Assembly: GCA_910578255.1 (NCBI GenBank)
Contig: CAJTQM010000008.1
Span: forward strand, 1-64,000
Source of the DNA: an uncultured Oscillospiraceae bacterium
GTDB lineage: Bacteria > Bacillota > Clostridia > Oscillospirales > Ruminococcaceae
Length of the DNA: 64,000 nt
Direction: 5' to 3'
Shown: in pieces, positions 58,576-64,000 of the stretch
How positions within the stretch are numbered: the first letter of the stretch is position 1
How the letters are laid out: each line of letters begins with the position of its first letter
Program-made: the position numbers and the translations under genes
The notes under the pieces: generated by a model
The model's database searches: none
Told to the model about the DNA's origin: nothing
The model's input: only the letters and a program-made list of their open reading frames with translations

Positions 58576-59838
58576 TTATTTGGCGTGAATATTGATATAT
58601 TCGGCCCGCAGCTTGGAATAGACGATCTTCTGGCTGCTGTACAGGCCATAGTAGCCTGAAAGCATGAAGCTGACCCCGCAGGCGATGGTAAACAGCAAAA
58701 GTCCCTGGGCGCCAAACAGTTCGATACTCAAAAGCATGGAGGCGATGGGACTGTTGACCACGCCGCAGAACAGGGCGATGAGCCCCACGGCGGCGCCGAA
58801 GCCCGGGTCCAGACCCAAAAGGGATCCGGCAACGCAGCCGAAGGTGGATCCGATAAAAAAGGTGGGGACGATTTCGCCGCCTTTAAAGCCGGCGCCGATG
58901 GTCACGGCGGTGAAGAGAATCTTTAAGGCAAAGGCCTCGGGCCGGGCAGAGCCGGAGATGGCGGCGGCGATCGAATCCATTCCCGCGCCGTTATAGGCGG
59001 TGGTGCCGACTAAGAGAGTCAAAAGAAGGATGGCGCAGCCGCCCAAAAAAGCCCGCAGAAAGCCGTTGGGGATCCATTTTTGCAGCAGATGGCCGGTTTT
59101 GTGCATCGAAAGGCAAAAGAGGATGGAGAGGGCGGCGCACAGGGCTGACAGGGCGATGACCTGCAAAATGGTCAGGATCGAAGGGTCGGGCACCTGGGTC
59201 AGAGAAAAGCGCACCGGTTCGGCGCCGAAAAGAAGCGACACCCCGTAGGCGGTGAGGGAGGAAATGATGCAGGGGACCAATCCCGCGTAGTAGATTACGC
59301 CGATACTGATGACCTCCATGGCGAAAAAGGTGGCGGTGAGCGGAGTGCCGAACAAGGCGGCGAACACGGCGCTCATGCCGCACATAATGAGGATGTGCCG
59401 GTCCTTTTCGTCCAGGTGAAAAAGGCCGCCCAGCTGCGAGCCGATGGAGCCGCCCAGCTGCAATGCCGCGCCCTCCCGGCCGGCGGAGCCGCCGCACAGG
59501 TGGGTAATGACGGTGCTTAAAAAGATCAGCGGGGCCAGCGCCAGCGGGACCTTGCTTTCGCCGCGGATCGCGTCCAGAATCTGGTTGGTGCCAAAGCCCT
59601 CCGGGGTGCCCAAAAGGTGGTACAGGCCGACAATGAGAAGGCCGCCCAGCGGCAGCAGGTACAAAATCCAGCTGTGGGCCAGGCGAACACCGGTGGCGTA
59701 TTCCACCGCTTTATGAAACAGGGTACCCACTCCGCCGCCGACAAGGCCGGTGAGGGCGGCTAAGAGTCCCCAGCGGACAAAGGCCAGAATATACCGGCTG
59801 GCGGAGCGAAGCTTTTCTAAAATGACAGTCTTTTGCAT
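58576..59838 (-). CDS. CLC-type anion channel/antiporter
   Basis: 420 aa with ~10 long membrane helices. The selectivity segments are non-standard: GGSAGREGAALQLGGSIGSQ replaces the GSGIPE/GREGP segments, and GAGFKGGEIVPTFFIG takes the GxFxP place. The gating Glu in GREGA is kept. This variant belongs with the sycA-like/CLC-F side of the family, some of which export fluoride. There is no fluoride riboswitch in its ~60-nt leader, so a fluoride role is only a possibility. AAGGAAG precedes the ATG. Confidence 0.88.
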   Translation of the reverse strand: MQKTVILEKLRSASRYILAFVRWGLLAALTGLVGGGVGTLFHKAVEYATGVRLAHSWILYLLPLGGLLIVGLYHLLGTPEGFGTNQILDAIRGESKVPLALAPLIFLSTVITHLCGGSAGREGAALQLGGSIGSQLGGLFHLDEKDRHILIMCGMSAVFAALFGTPLTATFFAMEVISIGVIYYAGLVPCIISSLTAYGVSLLFGAEPVRFSLTQVPDPSILTILQVIALSALCAALSILFCLSMHKTGHLLQKWIPNGFLRAFLGGCAILLLTLLVGTTAYNGAGMDSIAAAISGSARPEAFALKILFTAVTIGAGFKGGEIVPTFFIGSTFGCVAGSLLGLDPGFGAAVGLIALFCGVVNSPIASMLLSIELFGAQGLLLFTIACGVSFMLSGYYGLYSSQKIVYSKLRAEYINIHAK

Positions 59839-59905
59839 AAATCACGCTTCCTTGACGATGATTTTGACGCAGTAAAAAAACCAGGGGGCTTTTTTGCCAA
59901 TAGAT

Positions 59906-59935
59906 AGTATAGCACCAGACAAGGGGAAAGATCAA
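59906..59935 (-). promoter_or_regulatory. Promoter of the CLC gene
   Basis: On the - strand TTGATC (59930-59935), 18-bp spacer, TATACT (59906-59911). Confidence 0.55.
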
Positions 59936-59983
59936 ACCGGCGTTTTGCCCAAAGCTTTCCCCAAAAAGGGCCGGGGCTTAGGC

Positions 59984-60020
59984 GAAAAAGGAAAAGGACC
60001 GCCGGCAGGCGGTCCAAAAA
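59984..60020 (-). terminator. argS terminator
   Basis: On the - strand GGACCGCC-TGCC-GGCGGTCC followed by TTTTCCTTTTT, just after argS. Confidence 0.85.
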
Positions 60021-60025
60021 CGGGG

Positions 60026-61786
60026 TTACATATGCTCCACCGGTTCGATGCCCAAAAGATCCAAAAGCTGACACAGCACCTGGCGCACCAAGGCGATGAG
60101 CGACAGCCAATTTTGCTTTTTCTCGGGGTCCGGCTCGTCGATGATCCGGTTATCGTGATAAAACTTGGAGAAAGCGATGGCCAGCTGATAAGCGTGCTCA
60201 CACAGATAGTTGGGGGCTTTTTCCTCCAGGGCTTTTTGGAAGACGTCGCCGCCCATCGCCAGTTTCAAAAGAAGATCCCGCTCGGAATCGGTATAGACAT
60301 GGGAAATGGGGGCGGTTTGTTCCCGGGGGGCACCGGCTTTTTTCAAAATGGAGTTGATGCGGGTGACGGTGTACAGAAGATAGGTGCCGGTTTTTCCCTC
60401 AAAGGAGAAGAATTTGTTTAGATCGAAGATATAATCCTTTGCCCGCTGGTTGATGAGGTCGCCAAACTTGATGGCGGCGACCCCCACCCGCCGGGCCATC
60501 TCGTCGTAGTCGGACTCGTTTACAAAGCTGGAGGCCTCCAGCTTTTCCTGGGCGCCTTTGGTGACGGTGGCGATCATATCCTCCAGCTTCATGATGCCGC
60601 CGTCGCGGGTTTTATAGGGTTTTCCGTCGGCGCCGTTCATGGTGCCGAAGCCCAAAAAGGCAAACTCGGTTTCGGGCGGGATCAATCCCGCTTTTTTGGC
60701 GCAGCGAAATACCTGGGTAAAATGCAGTTCCTGACGGTTATCCACCACGTACCAGATTTTGTCCGGGTGAAAATCCTTTTCCCGCTGGATGATGGTTGCA
60801 AGATCGGTGGTGGCGTAGATGCTGGAATGGTCGGACTTGCGGACGATGACCGGCGGCATGGGCGCTTTATCCTGGGGTTCGGCCACGTCGACGACCAGGG
60901 CGCCGTCGCTTTCAATCAGCAGGTTCTTTTCGCTCAGGATCTCCATCAGCTGGGGGACGTAGCGGTCGGCGTCGCTTTCGCCATACCACAGATCGAAGGT
61001 CACGCCCAACTTTTCGTAGTTGCTTTTCATATCCGCTACCGAGGCGCGCAGAATTTCCCGCCACAAGGCCAGGTAGCCGGGCCGGCCGTTTTGCAGTTCG
61101 TAGGTGGCCTGGTGGGCTTTTTGGGCGTAGTCCGGGTCGGTTTTGCTTTTCTTGCTGGCCAGCGGATACACCTCGTTGAGCTCGGCGGCCTCCAGCGGCT
61201 GGACCGATTCGGTATCCGGGTCAAAGTCCGGCGAGAAACAGCGCCAATGAGGGTAACGCTCCTGCAATTCGGTGATGACCAGGCCGATTTGCAGGCCCCA
61301 GTCCCCCAAATGAATATCGCCGATGACTGTATGGCCGGCGGCACGCAGAATCCGCTTGAGAGATTCGCCGATGATAGCCGAGCGCAGGTGGCCGATATGC
61401 AATGGCTTTGCGATGTTGGGTCCGCCGTAGTCCAGGATGATTTTGGCGGGATTTTGCGTCTGGGGGATGCCCAGATGGGGGTCCCGGGCGATGGCGGCGG
61501 TTTGCTCCAGCAGGTAGCGGTCGTCCAGAGTCAGGTTTATAAAGCCGGGCTTGGCCACCTCGACTTTGGAAAAGGCGCGGACTTCCCGCAGAATCTGGGC
61601 GACCTCTTCCGCCACGACAAAGGGCGCTTTATGGTACAGCTTGGCGGCGGAGAATGCTCCGTTGCACTGGAACTGGCACAGGTCCAGCCGATCGGAAGCG
61701 GTGACAGCGCCGAGGCTGGAGTCGTAGCCGGCGGTTGCAAAAGCCTGGGAAACGATTTCGCTTAAGGTTTGGGTAATCGCTTTCAT
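60026..61786 (-). CDS. argS: Arginyl-tRNA synthetase
   Basis: 586 aa class I synthetase. The HIGH motif appears as KPLHIGHLRSAIIGESL, after DYGGPNIAKP; the N-terminal Add-1 domain is present and the C-terminal anticodon-binding domain ends with the DALR region LCQLLDLLGIEPVEHM. As in many ArgS there is no clear KMSKS. It charges tRNA-Arg with arginine. GGAAGGA precedes the ATG. No T-box is found in the 50 bp between it and the XRE gene, so it may be read from that gene's promoter. Confidence 0.96.
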   Translation of the reverse strand: MKAITQTLSEIVSQAFATAGYDSSLGAVTASDRLDLCQFQCNGAFSAAKLYHKAPFVVAEEVAQILREVRAFSKVEVAKPGFINLTLDDRYLLEQTAAIARDPHLGIPQTQNPAKIILDYGGPNIAKPLHIGHLRSAIIGESLKRILRAAGHTVIGDIHLGDWGLQIGLVITELQERYPHWRCFSPDFDPDTESVQPLEAAELNEVYPLASKKSKTDPDYAQKAHQATYELQNGRPGYLALWREILRASVADMKSNYEKLGVTFDLWYGESDADRYVPQLMEILSEKNLLIESDGALVVDVAEPQDKAPMPPVIVRKSDHSSIYATTDLATIIQREKDFHPDKIWYVVDNRQELHFTQVFRCAKKAGLIPPETEFAFLGFGTMNGADGKPYKTRDGGIMKLEDMIATVTKGAQEKLEASSFVNESDYDEMARRVGVAAIKFGDLINQRAKDYIFDLNKFFSFEGKTGTYLLYTVTRINSILKKAGAPREQTAPISHVYTDSERDLLLKLAMGGDVFQKALEEKAPNYLCEHAYQLAIAFSKFYHDNRIIDEPDPEKKQNWLSLIALVRQVLCQLLDLLGIEPVEHM

Positions 61787-61836
61787 AGATCCGATATCCT
61801 TCCTTTTTTATAAATAGGTTGATCCAAGGGGCGCTT

Positions 61837-62181
61837 TTAGACGCCTCCCTTTTTTTGGTGTTTTTCCTTGACAAACTGGGCAAAATCCAGAACTTCCTGG
61901 AGCATGCCTTCGGTGATCTGGCCGCTTTCCTCAAAGAGGGCGAATTTCAACTCGTCTCGGCTGACGGGGGAAGAGGCGGCAGAGTCCGCGTCAAACAGAT
62001 CGTTGGCCGTGATGGACAAAATATCGCAAAGGCGGCGTATGGTTTGGGTATCCGGCTCGTTTTGGCCGGTTTCCCAATTGCTCACGGAGTTATGCTTCGC
62101 GCCGATGAGATCCGCCAGCTGACGTTGGGTCAGGCCGCGGCGCTTTCGGGCTTTCTTTAGGTTGGCACCGAAAAATGACAT
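61837..62181 (-). CDS. XRE-family transcription regulator
   Basis: 114 aa. HTH_3 domain at residues ~6-62 (LKKARKRRGLTQRQLADLIGAKHNSVSNWETGQNEPDTQTI), then a ~50-residue helical tail (QEVLDFAQFVKEKHQKK). It resembles small host or phage repressors. GAGGTGA precedes ATG 62181. It lies divergent from the phage-like genes and upstream of argS. It may repress the divergent promoter (inference). Confidence 0.9.
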   Translation of the reverse strand: MSFFGANLKKARKRRGLTQRQLADLIGAKHNSVSNWETGQNEPDTQTIRRLCDILSITANDLFDADSAASSPVSRDELKFALFEESGQITEGMLQEVLDFAQFVKEKHQKKGGV

Positions 62182-62199
62182 GAAAATCACCTCACCAAG

Positions 62200-62228
62200 A
62201 GAATAACAGATAAAGGAAAGATTGTAAA
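62200..62228 (-). promoter_or_regulatory. Promoter of XRE gene
   Basis: On the - strand TTTACA (62223-62228), 17-bp spacer, TATTCT (62200-62205). It is divergent from the + strand promoter at 62258; the 30 bp between hold an AGTTT...AAACT interrupted repeat, a possible repressor site. Confidence 0.6.
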
Positions 62229-62257
62229 GACAAGTTTCGGAAAAATTGAAAAAACTA

Positions 62258-62286
62258 TTGATTTTTCTAAATTTGCGGAATATAAT
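62258..62286 (+). promoter_or_regulatory. Promoter of the phage-like genes
   Basis: TTGATT (62258-62263), 17-bp spacer, perfect TATAAT (62281-62286). Confidence 0.75.
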
Positions 62287-62300
62287 AGAAGGCAGAAAGA

Positions 62301-62312
62301 GAACATTTGTTC
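62301..62312 (+). promoter_or_regulatory. LexA-like (SOS) box
   Basis: GAACATTTGTTC fits the Firmicute LexA site GAAC-N4-GTTC. It lies just past the -10 element, where bound LexA would block transcription. Confidence 0.6.
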
Positions 62313-62333
62313 TAATCCGAAAGGAGACGTGGA

Positions 62334-62426
62334 ATGGGGCAAAGGAAAAATCGCCGGTCCGGCTTTGAAGGATGGAACGGCCGGCTTTTGGCAGAAAGTG
62401 CCGGGAAAGGAGGAGAACAAGTATGA
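62334..62426 (+). CDS. Possible 30-residue leader peptide
   Basis: AAAGGAG lies six to seven bases before ATG 62334, followed by MGQRKNRRSGFEGWNGRLLA and ten more codons. The stop overlaps the next start (ATGA), so it could couple translation to the Cys-rich protein. It is basic at the N-terminus, with no family match I know. Confidence 0.5.
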   Translation: MGQRKNRRSGFEGWNGRLLAESAGKGGEQV

Positions 62427-62617
62427 AGCGCTGCAAAAGCTGCTATTACAGACGGGAACTGTTCGGGTTTCCTGATTTTCCCGCGTGCCATTACGCCATT
62501 GAGGAAGGGCAGCTGCGCGGGTGCGATCCGGACGGGTGTTTTCATTATCGGCCCCGAAAAAAGCGCGGGGCAAGAGGCGCCGCGGACCGGCCGGATACGC
62601 AGATTCTGCCGGGATAA
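62423..62617 (+). CDS. Small Cys-rich protein of the phage-like module
   Basis: 64 aa. Cysteines and histidines (CKSCYYRR, FPACHYAIEE, GCDPDGCFHYRPR) suggest a small zinc-binding knuckle, then a basic, probably disordered tail. AAAGGAGGAG precedes the ATG. It is the second gene after the SOS-like promoter and before the terminase genes. Function unknown. Confidence 0.7.
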   Translation: MKRCKSCYYRRELFGFPDFPACHYAIEEGQLRGCDPDGCFHYRPRKKRGARGAADRPDTQILPG

Positions 62618-62674
62618 AGAAAAGACTTTCAAGCGCCGGGAAATTCGGGTTTGGTTAAAAAAGGAGGAGTTATA

Positions 62675-63028
62675 TTGCGCTACACGACAGAAAAAGAGAA
62701 GCAAGAGGTCCGGACGGTTCGGGAAAAGGCACAGGAGGAAAAAAGCTGCCAGCTTCGCCAACGCTTGCAGCTTTTATTGGAGCTGCCGCTGACCGATCCG
62801 CAGCAGAAGGAAGTTTTAAAGGAGGCGGGGCTGCCGGTGCGCTACCGGGACCGTTTACAGCTGATTGCGTGGAATTTGTATCAAAAGGCGCTGGAGGGGG
62901 ACATGGGAGCGGTTCGAGAACTGCGAAGCATTATGGCGGAGCCAAAACCGGCCGCCGAAAAGGGGAAAGGGCGTTTACCGGGTCAGCAGAGTCAGCCACC
63001 GGTGGTGATTGTGGACGATGTTGGATGA
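62675..63028 (+). CDS. Terminase small subunit-like protein
   Basis: 117 aa, highly helical and charged (TTEKEKQEVRTVREKAQEEK, RQRLQLLLELPLTDPQQKEVL), ending VVIVDDVG, a tail common in proteins coded just before large terminases. I have no direct motif proof that it binds pac/cos DNA; position and size are the main evidence. TTG 62675 has AAGGAGG seven bases upstream; the TTG at 62651 precedes the ribosome site. Overlaps the large-terminase gene by 11 bp. Confidence 0.68.
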   Translation: MRYTTEKEKQEVRTVREKAQEEKSCQLRQRLQLLLELPLTDPQQKEVLKEAGLPVRYRDRLQLIAWNLYQKALEGDMGAVRELRSIMAEPKPAAEKGKGRLPGQQSQPPVVIVDDVG

Positions 63029-64000
63029 GAAAAAAGAAGAATCCCAGCAGGATGTAAAACAGGAGGAAAAAGTCTCTCTGCGCGGGCTGATCGCCCCTTC
63101 TTTTTTCGCGCTGCACCAGAAGGTGCTTTCCCAGCATGGGGAGTATGTACTCAAGGGCGGGCGGGGATCGGGAAAATCCAGCTTTATTTCCATCGAATTA
63201 TGGCTGGCGCTGCTGCGAAGCCCCAACATGCACGCGGTGGTGTTCCGCCGGGTGGGAAACACGCTGCGGCCCTCGGTATTTTCCCAGCTGCAATGGGCGG
63301 CTCGGGCGCTGGGGATTGGGGATTTGTGCCGGTTCACCCTGTCGACTTTAGAGGCGGTATATACGCCCACCGGACAGAAGATTCTGTTTTTTGGAATGGA
63401 CGATCCGGGAAAACTCAAATCCTTAAAGTTTCCCTTTGGCTATCCGGGGGTGCTGTGGTTTGAGGAGTTGGACCAGTTTGAGGAGGAGAAGGTACGCAGC
63501 GCGGAGCAGTCGGTCCTGCGGGGGGAGGGGCCTTTCTACTGTTTTAAAAGTTTTAACCCGCCGCCGCTGGAGAGCCACTGGGTCAACCGGTGGGCCAGGC
63601 AGTCCCGCCCGGGGCGCTGGGTGCATCATTCGGACTACACCCAGCTGCCGCCCCATTGGCTGGGCGAGAAATTTTTAGACGACGCCCGCTTTTTGCAGCG
63701 GGAGAATCCCCGGGCGTACAAGCAGGAGTATCTGGGCATTCCCATGGGGATGGGGGACAATGTATTCGACAACATTGTGCTGGAGCCCATAGAAGACGGG
63801 GTGATCCGGCGGTTTGACCGGATTTTTTCCGGGGTGGACTGGGGATTTTATCCGGATCCGTGGGCGTTTAACCGGGTATACTACGACGCGGCCCGGCGGG
63901 ATTTATACATCTTCTGTGAGTTGACCTGCTACAAACAGGTCAACCGGGAGACGGCCGGCCGCATCAAGGCGCTGGGGGTGGGGGCCGGAGAGCAGATCAC
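63018..64000 (+). CDS. Phage terminase large subunit, PBSX type (partial)
   Basis: The first 327 codons are present; the frame is open to the window end. Walker A GGRGSGKSS (47-55), Walker B VLWFEELDQF (~145), coupling segment CFKSFNPPP, and the start of the nuclease domain with VDWGFYPDPWAF (Asp274). It is the ATP-driven DNA packaging motor of a tailed phage, Terminase_3/PBSX group. The ATG 63018 overlaps the previous gene (ATGTTGGATGA). No stop or frameshift occurs in the visible part, so the module looks intact. Confidence 0.93.
   Translation, partial: MLDEKKEESQQDVKQEEKVSLRGLIAPSFFALHQKVLSQHGEYVLKGGRGSGKSSFISIELWLALLRSPNMHAVVFRRVGNTLRPSVFSQLQWAARALGIGDLCRFTLSTLEAVYTPTGQKILFFGMDDPGKLKSLKFPFGYPGVLWFEELDQFEEEKVRSAEQSVLRGEGPFYCFKSFNPPPLESHWVNRWARQSRPGRWVHHSDYTQLPPHWLGEKFLDDARFLQRENPRAYKQEYLGIPMGMGDNVFDNIVLEPIEDGVIRRFDRIFSGVDWGFYPDPWAFNRVYYDAARRDLYIFCELTCYKQVNRETAGRIKALGVGAGEQI

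Noticed and set aside
59839..59960. Fluoride riboswitch before the CLC gene
   Set aside because: The conserved GGxGAUGG and pseudoknot blocks are absent from the short leader.
60722..61765. 347-residue + strand ORF
   Set aside because: It is antisense to argS, where class I synthetase motifs are unambiguous.
61787..61836. T-box leader before argS
   Set aside because: Only 50 bp separate argS from the XRE gene and no T-box sequence is seen.

Overview
The window reads as chromosomal DNA of a spore-forming, anaerobic Clostridia-type Firmicute, probably a gut Oscillospiraceae-like lineage (inference). The basis is GC-rich coding sequence with strong AGGAGG ribosome sites and many GTG/TTG starts, an rRNA/tRNA cluster of Firmicute type, a cotJABC spore-coat operon, a rubredoxin-fused flavoprotein, a complete-looking anaerobic (early cobalt insertion) cobalamin pathway, and GntR/XRE regulators.

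Layout. 1-2.1 kb: end of an rRNA operon (23S 3' end, tRNA-Lys, tRNA-Glu, 5S, tRNA-Asn), a secreted Cys/His-rich repeat protein, then a separate tRNA(CAT)-tRNA-Trp unit followed by a duplicated tRNA-Trp 3' end. 2.4-20.7 kb: a YxeA-like protein, then a promoter, cobalamin riboswitch and attenuator terminator in front of one 18-gene run on the + strand: a BtuCDF-like corrinoid ABC importer and cbiA-C-D-F-G-H-JET-B-cobD-cbiP-cobO-T-U-S-C. Genes overlap or nearly touch, so this is one riboswitch-controlled operon that imports corrinoids and makes adenosylcobalamin from cobalt-precorrin-3 onward. CbiL and the cobalt chelatase are not here. 20.7-31.4 kb: envelope and regulatory genes (LytM peptidase, HAD phosphatase, Gate-domain membrane protein, three GntR/UTRA regulators around an orphan PTS Enzyme I, ECF S-component, phosphoesterase, D-Ala-D-Ala carboxypeptidase). 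31.5-35.3 kb: high-molecular-weight rubredoxin, omega-amidase-like nitrilase, MetY, permuted papain-like hydrolase.

35.3-37.3 kb is the most unusual part. A clearly AT-richer two-gene cassette (XRE-methyltransferase fusion plus a yeast-type SAICAR synthase) lies between two 45-bp, 43/45-identical terminator hairpins and interrupts an otherwise GC-rich convergent gene pair. 37.3-48.5 kb, mostly - strand: secreted transglutaminase-like protein, MFS transporter, GRAM-like protein, a four-gene group of two FrlB-like SIS deglycases and two M20 dipeptidases, MutY, M42 peptidase. 48.6-54.6 kb: cotJABC, DUF362 protein, Fe-S aldo/keto reductase, AraC regulator divergent from a MATE exporter. 54.7-62.2 kb, - strand: heterodimeric BmrCD/LmrCD-type ABC exporter with a 19-bp-spacer promoter and leader terminator, CLC-type anion transporter, ArgS, XRE regulator.

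62.2-64 kb: opposite the XRE gene, a + strand promoter with a LexA-like box drives two tiny proteins, a terminase small-subunit-like protein and a PBSX-type large terminase that runs off the window. This is the start of a prophage or phage-like packaging module.
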